DNA of 64,000 nt from Ignavibacteria bacterium (GTDB lineage Bacteria > Bacteroidota > Ignavibacteria > OLB7): contig JACKAE010000001.1 of NCBI GenBank assembly GCA_020635205.1, forward strand, positions 682,001-746,000, read 5' to 3'. Below are positions 50,025-58,378 of this stretch, one piece after another; the first letter of the stretch is position 1; each line of letters begins with the position of its first letter. A program made the position numbers and the translations under genes. Below the pieces are notes generated by a model. It saw only the letters and a list, made by a program, of their open reading frames with translations. It was not told where the DNA came from and did not search any database.

Positions 50025-50768
50025 TTACATCGAGCTTAGCAGGTGCTCAACCCGCATCACATCTTCCGGCGAGTCGACTGCTTGGCCTTGATAGTTCACT
50101 TCGACGCAGAGGATTGACATCCCGAGACTGAGCATGCGGAGCTGTTCCAGTTGTTCGGCACGTTCCAAGTGTGAGGGGGGGGAGGCAACGAAATGGTTGA
50201 GTGCGTCGGCGCGGTATAGGTACATCCCGACGTGCCGGTGGAAGGTGTGGTTCTCCAACCATTCCTCTGGCGGCAAGTCGCGGAAGAAGGGAATTGGAGT
50301 GCGGGAGAAGTAGAGTGCCGTGCGATCTTCGCGCATCACAACTTTCGGTGTGTCAGAATCGAAGAGTGTGGTAATCGAGTCGATCTGTACGACAGGGGTA
50401 GCGCAGTCGGCATCCGAACTGGTGAAGCTCTCAATCAATTGATCGATTACCTCTGGATCAATCATCGGCTCATCCCCCTGCACATTCAGGATTGCTCCCT
50501 CAATCTGTAGTTCGCGAACGGCCGCGGCAATTCTGTCTGTACCGGAGGGGAGATCAGAAGATGTCATCACCACCTCACGTCCACCGTCGCGGACTACAGC
50601 AGCAATCCTCTCATCATCTGTAGCAACTACAACCCGTTCCACCTGGGTAGCTTGCGTCATTCTCTCGCAGACGTGGAGAATCATCGGCTTCCCGGCAATC
50701 TCTATCAACGGTTTTCCCGGAAGCCGAGTAGATGCGTAGCGAGCAGGTATGATTGCGGTAATAGACAT
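50025..50768 (-). CDS. kdsB: 3-deoxy-manno-octulosonate cytidylyltransferase
   Basis: A 247-residue enzyme that activates KDO with CTP to CMP-KDO for lipopolysaccharide inner core synthesis. The nucleotide-binding motif IIPARYASTRLPGKPL is at residues 5-20; VQGDEPMID and the RHVGMYLYR segment are also typical. The ATG at 50768 gives the standard N terminus MSITAIIPAR; the upstream in-frame extension of 22 codons has no family support. Its presence indicates a Gram-negative outer membrane with KDO. Confidence 0.95.
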   Translation of the reverse strand: MSITAIIPARYASTRLPGKPLIEIAGKPMILHVCERMTQATQVERVVVATDDERIAAVVRDGGREVVMTSSDLPSGTDRIAAAVRELQIEGAILNVQGDEPMIDPEVIDQLIESFTSSDADCATPVVQIDSITTLFDSDTPKVVMREDRTALYFSRTPIPFFRDLPPEEWLENHTFHRHVGMYLYRADALNHFVASPPSHLERAEQLEQLRMLSLGMSILCVEVNYQGQAVDSPEDVMRVEHLLSSM

Positions 50769-50931
50769 GATATTCTCGTCGTCGCAAGACTCTAAAAATT
50801 CATCGCAAGGCAGCTCTCTCAACCTGACGACCAATACTCAGCAATATGGAGGGGGGAAAGGATTAGGGCAAAGGTTTTTGCCCCCTAAGACACTCTACGA
50901 ACTCTCAACACTATAAACTCAGAACTCTCTT

Positions 50932-51225
50932 CTATTCAATGACTTTTGGAACGCTGAAGAACCCTTCCATCTTCTTCGGTGCATTCTTTAACGCCTCGGC
51001 TGGTTCCAGCAGTTCCCCCGGAGTGTCCTCGCGTGGTGGGGTAATCTCTCCCCCTACTCGCGCCATTGGTTCTACTCCGGTACAGTCCACCTCGTTCAGC
51101 TTCTCGACGTAGGCGACAATGCGGTCGAACTGCTCGGTGAAGCTCTCGATCTCCTCATCGCTGAAGCGGAGCTTCGCCAAGGCTGCAACGCGCCGGACTT
51201 CTTCTTGTGTGATGTTTGTGTGCAT
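50932..51225 (-). CDS. gatC: Asp-tRNA(Asn)/Glu-tRNA(Gln) amidotransferase subunit C
   Basis: A 97-residue GatC, which stabilises the GatA-GatB core that converts Glu-tRNA(Gln) or Asp-tRNA(Asn) to the amidated forms. Typical features: ITQEEVRRVAALAKLRFSDEE at the N terminus, VEKLNEVDCTGVEPMA in the middle and a final FFSVPKVIE. The ATG at 51225 is preferred to an in-frame GTG three codons upstream. gatA and gatB are not in the window; the subunit is encoded separately. Confidence 0.93.
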   Translation of the reverse strand: MHTNITQEEVRRVAALAKLRFSDEEIESFTEQFDRIVAYVEKLNEVDCTGVEPMARVGGEITPPREDTPGELLEPAEALKNAPKKMEGFFSVPKVIE

Positions 51226-51268
51226 CTGGCTCACTGATAGTTATCTGATAGAACGTCCAATATAGGAA

Positions 51269-51316
51269 CCCCAACTACTAATACTAAAAAAATTAGTAGA
51301 TAATTAGTAGTTGGGG
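51269..51316. terminator. Inverted repeat between typA and gatC
   Basis: A perfect 14-bp stem CCCCAACTACTAAT / ATTAGTAGTTGGGG with a 20-nt A-rich loop that contains a third ATTAGTAG. It lies about 70 nt downstream of typA and could terminate it or insulate gatC. Confidence 0.6.
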
Positions 51317-51385
51317 AATTTGAGCGAAAATCGATTGCTCTGACTCCGCTACGGCAACTCTGTTCTATAATCCACTTCTGAATCT

Positions 51386-53227
51386 TTACTCCACACTCTT
51401 CGACCGCGCCCGCATGGTGTGCCGTTTCGTTGCCGAAAGTTCAACCTTCCGAAGCCGAATGCTCAGCGGCGTTACCTCAATCATCTCATCTTCTTTGATG
51501 AAGTCGATAGCCCTCTCCAACGTCATCGGTTTGATTGGGCGGAGATACTCGCTCGTCTCCTTCGTTGAAGAACGAATTGCTGTCTTCTGCTTCTCCTTCG
51601 TCGGGTTCACGTTCAGGTCGTTCTCCCGGTTGTGCTCACCGATAATCATTCCCTCGTAGACAGCACTCCCCGGCTGTGAGAAGAGTTCGCCCCGTGGCTC
51701 AAGGTTCAGCAGCGAATAGGTGATTGCCTTTCCGGCACGGTCGCTCACGAGCGACCCAGTGTAGCGCGTCGGGAAATCGCCACGATATGGTTCGTAGCTG
51801 TCGAGATAGGAGTTCATCAAGCCAGTCCCCTTCGTGTCGGTGAGGAACTCGCTTCGGTAGCCAATTAGAGATCGTGACGGAACGCTAAACTCCATTCGGA
51901 CGCGGCCAGTTCCGTGGTTTACCATGTTGGTCATGCGTCCTTTCCGCCGTTGCAGTTTCTCGGTGACCACACCTACAAACTCCTCTCCACAGTCGATGAA
52001 GAGGTGTTCAATTGGCTCACAGATTTTCCCGTCGATCTTCTTGTTGATAACCTCTGGTCTCCCCACGCTCAGCTCAAAGCCTTCGCGGCGCATCGTCTCA
52101 ATCAGAATCGCCATCTGGAACTCACCTCGCCCCTTCACTGTAAAGCTGGTGTCGTCGTCGGTCTGCTCTACTTGCAAGGCAACGTTCCGTAAGGTTTCGA
52201 GGATCAGCCGGTCGTATATCTTTTTCGCCTGTACGATCTCTCCTTCGAGTCCAGCAAGGGGCGAAGTGTTCAGTCCGAACCGCATCGCAATTGTCGGTTC
52301 GTCGACCGTGATGCGGGGGAGAGCTTTCGGCGCGTCAGCATTGCAGATAGTGTCGCCGATGTGAACATCTTCGATGCCGGCCAAAATTGCAATGTCACCC
52401 GGCTCAACCTGAGCCACTTCTTTCACCGCGACTCCTTCGTATGCTTGGAGCTTCGAAACCCGGAGTGGGAGTGGCTTCCCTTCATCGTTGATGCAGACCA
52501 AATTGTCGTTCCCCTTCACACTCCCGTTTGCTACTTTACCAACGGCGAGGCGACCTAAGTAGTCGTTGTAGTCGAGGTCGGCAACCAACAACTGGAATGG
52601 CTCATTTGGATCGTAGTGTGGGGGCGGAACATGCTCCACAATCGTTTCCATTAGAGGAGCTAAGCTATTCGACTCCTCATCGATTTCATGCTTTGCGATG
52701 CCGTCGCGACCGATAGCGTAGAGAACCGGAAAGCTGATCTGGTCGTCGTTTGCGTCGAGGTCGATGAAGAGGTCGTAGATTTCGTTGAGCACCTCTTGGG
52801 GGCGGGCGTCAGGACGGTCGATCTTGTTTACCACAACAATCATTGCCTTCCCCCCCTCCAACGCTTTCTTCAGCACGAAGCGGGTCTGCGGCAGCGGTCC
52901 TTCGCTCGAATCAACCAGCAAGATTGCTCCGTCTACCATTGCTAATGCCCGCTCTACCTCACCACCGAAGTCGGCGTGGCCAGGGGTATCGAGGATGTTG
53001 ATCTTAATATCCTTGAAGCGAACCGAGCAGTTCTTCGCGGCAATCGTAATTCCACGCTCACGCTCTAAGTCCATGCTGTCCATCACCCGGTCGCTCAACT
53101 CTTGGTGTTCGTTGAAGACTCCACTCTGCCGGAACATGTGATCCACAAGCGTTGTCTTGCCGTGGTCAACGTGGGCAATAATCGCAATGTTGCGAAGCGA
53201 CGGATTCGGTTGAAGATTGCGGTGCAT
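51386..53227 (-). CDS. typA: Translational GTPase BipA/TypA
   Basis: A 613-residue ribosome-binding GTPase involved in 50S assembly and stress adaptation. G1 is AHVDHGKTT (residues 18-26), G2 lies in ERERGITI, G3 is DTPGHADFGG, G4 is NKIDRPDA. Domain II and the EF-G-like domains III/V follow, then the TypA-specific C-terminal domain (DLNVNPTKEKQKTAIRSS). Length is normal for the family. No upstream operon partner. Confidence 0.97.
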   Translation of the reverse strand: MHRNLQPNPSLRNIAIIAHVDHGKTTLVDHMFRQSGVFNEHQELSDRVMDSMDLERERGITIAAKNCSVRFKDIKINILDTPGHADFGGEVERALAMVDGAILLVDSSEGPLPQTRFVLKKALEGGKAMIVVVNKIDRPDARPQEVLNEIYDLFIDLDANDDQISFPVLYAIGRDGIAKHEIDEESNSLAPLMETIVEHVPPPHYDPNEPFQLLVADLDYNDYLGRLAVGKVANGSVKGNDNLVCINDEGKPLPLRVSKLQAYEGVAVKEVAQVEPGDIAILAGIEDVHIGDTICNADAPKALPRITVDEPTIAMRFGLNTSPLAGLEGEIVQAKKIYDRLILETLRNVALQVEQTDDDTSFTVKGRGEFQMAILIETMRREGFELSVGRPEVINKKIDGKICEPIEHLFIDCGEEFVGVVTEKLQRRKGRMTNMVNHGTGRVRMEFSVPSRSLIGYRSEFLTDTKGTGLMNSYLDSYEPYRGDFPTRYTGSLVSDRAGKAITYSLLNLEPRGELFSQPGSAVYEGMIIGEHNRENDLNVNPTKEKQKTAIRSSTKETSEYLRPIKPMTLERAIDFIKEDEMIEVTPLSIRLRKVELSATKRHTMRARSKSVE

Positions 53228-53803
53228 AACGGTTTTCTGTTCCTCTATCTATTCTGTATAAATGAAAAATCGTTCTCAGTGCCGAAGGGAGAGGCAAATT
53301 CGCTCTCACAACAGACCACAAAAAGCCTGAAGATAGGAAGGGAAGGGGTCTGGCACGTGTAACGGATAGAAGAAATAGGGCTTGGGAAGGGGAAGAATAC
53401 AAACGGTTGCAGGGAACAGGAAAATGCTTGTTGTAGTGTAGGTATTCAACAATAATACAGGTTAAAAGGAGATGGATGATTCTCTCCCTACCTGAAGAAT
53501 AACCTTAACACCGATTGGGCTCGACTGTGAGTTAATGTCCTGGTCGGCAAAAGCTCAGAAACTACTCCGTGACCAATACGCCGCTGTCGGGTCTTCTGCA
53601 ACTAATGCGCTATTAGAGTCAGTGAAGGTGATAGAGGAGAGGGTTGGTCGAGGGTTAGCCTTGAGGGGCTTGCTCAATGAATAGAAGGAGCGGAGTGGGA
53701 ATATCAACGGAGTTTTAGCTCTTGAGAGCGAACCGGTTGACCCACGACTGTAAAATTCATCAAAGAATTCTTCGCGTTATCCGTTGAAGAAGACCTATAT
53801 TTC
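53228..53803. other. Intergenic region with one doubtful short frame
   Basis: It separates typA from a divergent outer membrane protein gene. A 49-codon frame at 53535-53684 (starting MSWSAKAQKLLRDQYAAVGS) has no ribosome site or family match and may be a gene remnant. No RNA gene or repeat recognised. Confidence 0.45.
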
Positions 53804-54634
53804 ATGCCGCCCGAAAATCAGTTGCCATGTGATGATATGATTCAACGATACAGAATACTTCTCCTAACAACTTTCTGTGGTACTCTTCTCGTCCTAACTG
53901 GCCCGGGATGTGCCCACCACGATCCTCTCTCTCCGATCTTCAATTATCAGCGAGTTGGGGTAGAAATTGGGGCTGATTTTACGAGCCAAGAGGGGTCGTA
54001 TATGGTTGGTTGTGGCACGTTTACTGAGGGGGCTGGGACAAATTTGATCGCGGGTGCTGTCTACGACAAACCAGTAGAAAATATCTTTCGGATTGAGTTG
54101 ATGGGGGGATTCCGGACGCGCCACATTAGTGGAAACTATACAACCACGGAACCCAGTTTCATTCAGACTGCCGATGGCTTTGTTGAAGCGGATCTCACCT
54201 ACGACAATATCGGCGATGCTCGCTTTCTCTACCTCTTCGGTCAACCATCCTTCAAGTTCTATCCAGTGAAGGCTCTCTACGTGGGAGCCGGTGTCAACCT
54301 TGGCTTTCCACTGAGTGTGGAGATGATCTACACGAAGGATATCCTCACCAAAGCTGTGACGCTCGAGAGTGGGGAAATCATCGAAGCGTTTTATCCATCG
54401 GGAGAAGCAAGCGATCCCCACTCGAAAGTTTTCCCATCGCTCGACCCTGACAATGTCTCTCCTCTGCTTATCGATCCGGTGATCTATTTGGGTGCTGAGA
54501 TTCGGCTAAACCGACGGATGTATTTAGGGCCTCGCCTTACCTACACACTTCCTGTGATGGGAGCAATTAGTGATCCAGAATTGAAACTGACTTCGCTTCA
54601 GGGAACAATTGGCATTCGGTACGATCTGCGGTGA
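53804..54634 (+). CDS. Outer membrane beta-barrel protein
   Basis: A 276-residue exported protein. The signal peptide runs to about GPGCAHHD; the Cys might be lipidated although the lipobox (GPGC) is not canonical. The body alternates amphipathic strands (RVGVEIGADF, IFRIELMGGFRTRH, ALYVGAGVNLGFPLSVEM, MYLGPRLTYTLPV) and ends in a C-terminal aromatic/basic strand (GTIGIRYDLR), as in OmpA-like or porin-like barrels of Bacteroidota. An ATG at 53837 is an alternative start that gives a shorter signal peptide. The next gene starts 5 nt after its stop, indicating an operon. Confidence 0.75.
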   Translation: MPPENQLPCDDMIQRYRILLLTTFCGTLLVLTGPGCAHHDPLSPIFNYQRVGVEIGADFTSQEGSYMVGCGTFTEGAGTNLIAGAVYDKPVENIFRIELMGGFRTRHISGNYTTTEPSFIQTADGFVEADLTYDNIGDARFLYLFGQPSFKFYPVKALYVGAGVNLGFPLSVEMIYTKDILTKAVTLESGEIIEAFYPSGEASDPHSKVFPSLDPDNVSPLLIDPVIYLGAEIRLNRRMYLGPRLTYTLPVMGAISDPELKLTSLQGTIGIRYDLR

Positions 54635-54638
54635 TCGA

Positions 54639-55247
54639 ATGCTCCTTCGCTTACCATCGCGCAGACTCTTCCTACTCTTCTTCGGACTTATTGTCGGTCT
54701 CTATTTGTATGCTCCCTCTATTCTTCTTGCTCAGGGAGATAATCTCGGGGTTGCCATTATTATCGGTGAACGCCATGCTTGGATGATTGAGTCTCCTGAG
54801 GATTGGAATTTGGATCAACGGAATGCTTTGGCCTCTGGACTTGGCGCAGCATTTGTGCCGGAGTGGGACTCGTGGAGTTCGTCTCCTGTTGTGATGTACG
54901 CCAACACAATCCCAAAGGAGTTCGATACGATTACCGTTGCTGGGACGATTGCCGCCGATTCCGTTCGAGCAATTCAACAATTTCACGCGTCGGTGAAACG
55001 GCAGCAACCGTTGGGGACAATTCAGGGGGTAGATGCAGAAGTGTGTCACGTGACCCGGCGCGACAGTTCACTTTTCGAGGCGATTGCCTACATCAACGGC
55101 CCCACAGCAATTGCAATCATTGTTCTCTCCTCCCGAGATGCCGAGAAATTCGAAGATTCTCTCCCCTCCTTTGCCCGCCTTGTCGATTCTTACGAGTGGA
55201 TAACCAGCGATCCCGAACAGATTGCTGAACTGAAGGGAATGCGGTAG
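54639..55247 (+). CDS. Hypothetical secreted protein
   Basis: A 202-residue protein with a clear signal peptide (RRLFLLFFGLIVGLYLYAPSILLAQ). The mature part is small and alpha/beta-like, with WMIESPEDWNLDQRNALASGLGAAFVPE and a FEAIAYINGPTAIAIIVLSSRDAEKF segment, a pattern like small exported stress or lipid-transfer proteins, but I do not recognise a family. Coupled to the barrel protein upstream. Confidence 0.7.
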   Translation: MLLRLPSRRLFLLFFGLIVGLYLYAPSILLAQGDNLGVAIIIGERHAWMIESPEDWNLDQRNALASGLGAAFVPEWDSWSSSPVVMYANTIPKEFDTITVAGTIAADSVRAIQQFHASVKRQQPLGTIQGVDAEVCHVTRRDSSLFEAIAYINGPTAIAIIVLSSRDAEKFEDSLPSFARLVDSYEWITSDPEQIAELKGMR

Positions 55248-55428
55248 AGTTTATAGAGCTGAGAGTTCTTAGAGTTGGTAGAGTGAAAGTCAGAACGCTT
55301 TGCCCCTTTGTGTGAGTCTTTTCAATTCTTCCCCAACATCTCTTCCCAACGAAAGAAACCTATTCCTTGTCGACTCTCTCCTCTGCTGTATATTCCCAAA
55401 ATCCTTGTTCCACCAACTACTTCATAGA

Positions 55429-56085
55429 ATGATGTCGGCATCAGAGAACACTAACATTACGATAGAGATTCGGGAAAATGGCTCATACCTTGTGAAGGGT
55501 TTGGAGCGGCTTGTGACAGCAGACGGACGCCAGTTGGAGACGAAGGAGAGTTTCTCTCTCTGCCGGTGCGGAGCTTCCTCGAACAAACCATTTTGTGATG
55601 GGACGCACAAGAGGAACGGGTTTACTGGTGAGCGAGAGATTGAAATCCCTCTCAATCGGACGAAGACATACGATGGGGCAGAGGTAACAATACAGGACAA
55701 CCGGACAATTTGCGCACATGCTGCCCACTGTATCGAAGATCTCCCGGCAGTCTTCAAAAAAGATGGACGCCCTTGGATTGATCCAAACGGAGCCGATATA
55801 GGAGCCATTGCTACACTGAGCCATAAGTGTCCTTCTGGCGCACTCCAAACCTTAATGAAAGGGGAGAGAGTCGACCAGACAGATTCCGCTCCGAAAATCA
55901 CGATTCAAGATGACGGCCCTTACGAGGTGCGCGGAGCAGTTCAACTCGTGGTCGATGCCGACCTCTCTCCTCCAGAGCCAACCCGCTACGCCCTCTGCCG
56001 TTGTGGTGCTTCAAAGAACAAGCCATATTGCGACGGAAGCCACCACAATCTTGAGGCGGGATGGGGTGAACTGAAATCGGAGTGA
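55429..56085 (+). CDS. CDGSH-Fer4_19-CDGSH iron-sulfur protein
   Basis: A 218-residue protein with three Fe-S modules. An N-terminal CDGSH motif ligates 2Fe-2S by C45, C47, C56 and H60 (CRCGASSNKPFCDGTH). A central divergent 4Fe-4S domain (RTICAHAAHCIEDLP ... HKCPSGAL) follows. A C-terminal CDGSH motif has C190, C192, C201 and H205 (CRCGASKNKPYCDGSH). This mitoNEET-like arrangement is known from bacteria and probably functions in electron or cluster transfer. The MM pair at 55429 and 55432 starts the family-like sequence; the frame opens 43 codons earlier without support. Confidence 0.92.
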   Translation: MMSASENTNITIEIRENGSYLVKGLERLVTADGRQLETKESFSLCRCGASSNKPFCDGTHKRNGFTGEREIEIPLNRTKTYDGAEVTIQDNRTICAHAAHCIEDLPAVFKKDGRPWIDPNGADIGAIATLSHKCPSGALQTLMKGERVDQTDSAPKITIQDDGPYEVRGAVQLVVDADLSPPEPTRYALCRCGASKNKPYCDGSHHNLEAGWGELKSE

Positions 56086-56270
56086 GTAGATATTCCCTTT
56101 ACGCCTTTGCGTGAAAAACTTGCGAATCTGAAGTATCGTGGCAGCATTGCATTGCTGTGTTGGTACCTCTTCACTTCCTCATGAATCCGCTTCACATCGT
56201 TGCAAGTGAAGGTCTGTTGAGAGGCTATCTTTGTCCCGATGAAACTGTAACTCAATCAAAGTGAATACTG

Positions 56271-56789
56271 ATGTTCCGACTACTCGTTCTTCTTCCGTTG
56301 ATGGCACTATCCGCCGTTCATTTCTCTCTTGCACAAGAAATCGCAGTTGAAACTGAGGTGGCGATAGAGCTTGAAGTGCCGAGCAACGTCACGTTCAACA
56401 ACTACGGTGCAGAGCTTGATCCTGAAGTGAAGGGGACATATGGTGTTTCCGAGGTTATGACTGATGAATCACTTCACAACAACGTAGTGAACGTTCAGGG
56501 AGTTGTCTCAGATGTCTGCCAGAAGAAGGGATGCTGGATGGTAATTAGCGACGGTAAATCGCAGATGCGGATTACCTTCAAGGATTACGGTTTCTTTGTG
56601 CCGACCGATTGCAGCGGCAAGTTTGTCACTGTTCAGGGAGTTGTCACTGTCGAGGAGATTCCAGAGGACTTAGCAAAGCACTATGCCGAGGAGTCGGAAG
56701 GGGAGAATCCTGACGAGATCGAAGGCCCACAGCGTGTGGTGACAATGGTGGCCACTGGTGTTCGGATGATGGATGTTGCAGAGGGGTGA
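56271..56789 (+). CDS. DUF4920 domain-containing exported protein
   Basis: A 172-residue protein with a signal peptide (LPLMALSAVHFSLAQ) and a DUF4920 domain recognisable from VVSDVCQKKGCWMVISDGKSQMRITFKDYGFFVP, an OB-like fold with a C-x4-C pair that may bind metal or form a disulfide. Conserved VQGVV repeats precede and follow it. Role unknown; such proteins occur beside redox genes, and the CDGSH protein is the upstream neighbour. Confidence 0.85.
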   Translation: MFRLLVLLPLMALSAVHFSLAQEIAVETEVAIELEVPSNVTFNNYGAELDPEVKGTYGVSEVMTDESLHNNVVNVQGVVSDVCQKKGCWMVISDGKSQMRITFKDYGFFVPTDCSGKFVTVQGVVTVEEIPEDLAKHYAEESEGENPDEIEGPQRVVTMVATGVRMMDVAEG

Positions 56790-56827
56790 AAAATTTATAT
56801 CCATCGCATTTATTCTGAATCATACTT

Positions 56828-57073
56828 ATGAGTACAATTGTTCAACCACTCAATGAAGAGGAGAGTGGTCTTTTCAGAAGAAGGCCAGACGTAGTAGAGG
56901 CTTTCCGTACCACTCGGCGTTTAGAACTGGAGCAACCAGACGGTCGCATCTTGATTGCCGAGCCGGGTGACATGGTGGTAACAGGTATCTTGAACGACCA
57001 ATACCCAGTGAAGTACGAAGCCTTCATGAGAACCTACGAGCGGGTAAGTTCCAGTCCGTACGACGTTGACTGA
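56828..57073 (+). CDS. Small conserved-looking hypothetical protein
   Basis: An 81-residue soluble protein. The core LEQPDGRILIAEPGDMVVTGILNDQYPVKYEAFMRTYE reads like a small beta-barrel with a PGD turn, as in PGDYG-type proteins. No signal peptide. It follows the DUF4920 gene by 38 nt and may be co-transcribed with it. Confidence 0.6.
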   Translation: MSTIVQPLNEEESGLFRRRPDVVEAFRTTRRLELEQPDGRILIAEPGDMVVTGILNDQYPVKYEAFMRTYERVSSSPYDVD

Positions 57074-57145
57074 AAATAATCCTGCGTGAAGACGAACGAT
57101 GTTAATCCCTTAAGGAAGAGTCTTCAGAGAGATTTCCAAATTGCC

Positions 57146-58357
57146 ATGGTACGAATCATTCTCTTCGTCTTTGCTTTTCCTTTTCTGTTTCTCGCTTGTG
57201 GCGGGGGAGAGGAATATGTTCCGAACATGACCGGTGGAGAGGGGCGGGGGCAGAACTTCTCTCGCATCTCTCTCTCTTCTTTTCGCAGCTTTAGCGAGAA
57301 TCACTATGATTCTCTCGGTGCTGGTTTCCTCGGTCCTCCACTTGCAGTTGCCTCCGATAAAATTGCTGTTGTCACTACCGATCGACGTCTTGCCTTGATG
57401 CGCTACGAGCGCATACTCTTCACTTGGCAGTTCCCAGAAGGGAGTTATCCTCTACCCGAACTTGCCTCCGATTCGCTCGGAACACTCTATGCCACAACAA
57501 CAGAGGGAAATCTCTACGCGGTGGAAACATCCGGCAGTCTGAAGTGGCAGGCTTCGCTTCACGGTCCCAACGATTCGAGTAACTACTCCCTTCCCCTTTT
57601 TCCTCTGACAGTTCCGGGAGGTGTTGTCTGTGGCATGACCGATGGGAGCTTAGCCGAATATGATCGGGAGGGGAGAGAGTTGTGGAGGAAAACGTTCGGT
57701 GCTGGATTAGTCCGTTCGGTAGCCTATCGAGAAGAGTTGGGGATTCTCCTCGGCCTGACACAGAACGACTACGACCAGCAGGACACCGTAGTGCTACTCA
57801 ACCTGAAGGGGGAAGAGAATTGGCGGTTTACTATCGAAGGGCGCATTGAGTACGGACCGATCATTGTCGAAGAACGCATTGTAGTGGGCGTTGCAGGGCG
57901 AGCAGAAGATGGGAAGTATACTCCCTCCCTTATCTCGATTGATGCGAACGGCGCAAAGGAGTGGGAGGCTCCGCTCACGACTCTCCCGACAGGAATTACA
58001 TCTGACGCCAACGGGAACAGCTACGTGAGTGGCGGTGGTGGAAGCCGGATTTCTGGAGGGATGGTTGTCTCGTTCGACCCGGAGGGAGCAAAACGCTGGG
58101 AGGTTGGCTTGCAGCAAAGTGTCCCACTCTCTCCACTGATCGCCGGTGATATTCTCTGCTTCCTCGGAGTGTTGGATAGCTCTATTGGGGTTTTTCTCTA
58201 CTCAACAGATGGGACGTTCCAGAAGTTCGCTTCCGTTGAGAGTATGGCAAAGATCACACTCCCTCCCACAGTTCTCCCGAACGGTTCATACGTGATTGCC
58301 TGTAGCAGCGAACCAACCATGCTGAAGAGCAACAGTGGTGGGTTGTTAGGATTCTGA
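57146..58357 (+). CDS. PQQ-like beta-propeller lipoprotein
   Basis: A 403-residue protein with a lipobox (FLFLAC) after a strong signal peptide. The body contains repeated PQQ-type blades (LYAVETSGSLKWQASLHG; EYDREGRELWRKTFGAG; LLNLKGEENWRFTIEGR; SIDANGAKEWEAPL; SFDPEGAKRWEVGL), so it resembles BamB-like propellers. A role in outer membrane assembly is possible but unproven. The ATG at 57146 is chosen for the signal peptide; the frame opens 20 codons upstream at a GTG. Confidence 0.83.
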   Translation: MVRIILFVFAFPFLFLACGGGEEYVPNMTGGEGRGQNFSRISLSSFRSFSENHYDSLGAGFLGPPLAVASDKIAVVTTDRRLALMRYERILFTWQFPEGSYPLPELASDSLGTLYATTTEGNLYAVETSGSLKWQASLHGPNDSSNYSLPLFPLTVPGGVVCGMTDGSLAEYDREGRELWRKTFGAGLVRSVAYREELGILLGLTQNDYDQQDTVVLLNLKGEENWRFTIEGRIEYGPIIVEERIVVGVAGRAEDGKYTPSLISIDANGAKEWEAPLTTLPTGITSDANGNSYVSGGGGSRISGGMVVSFDPEGAKRWEVGLQQSVPLSPLIAGDILCFLGVLDSSIGVFLYSTDGTFQKFASVESMAKITLPPTVLPNGSYVIACSSEPTMLKSNSGGLLGF

Positions 58358-58378
58358 ACGCTCTCGTTCTCTCCTTCC

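Noticed and set aside
53535..53684. 49-codon frame upstream of the outer membrane protein
   Set aside because: No ribosome site or family match; recorded only as a possible remnant within the intergenic entry.
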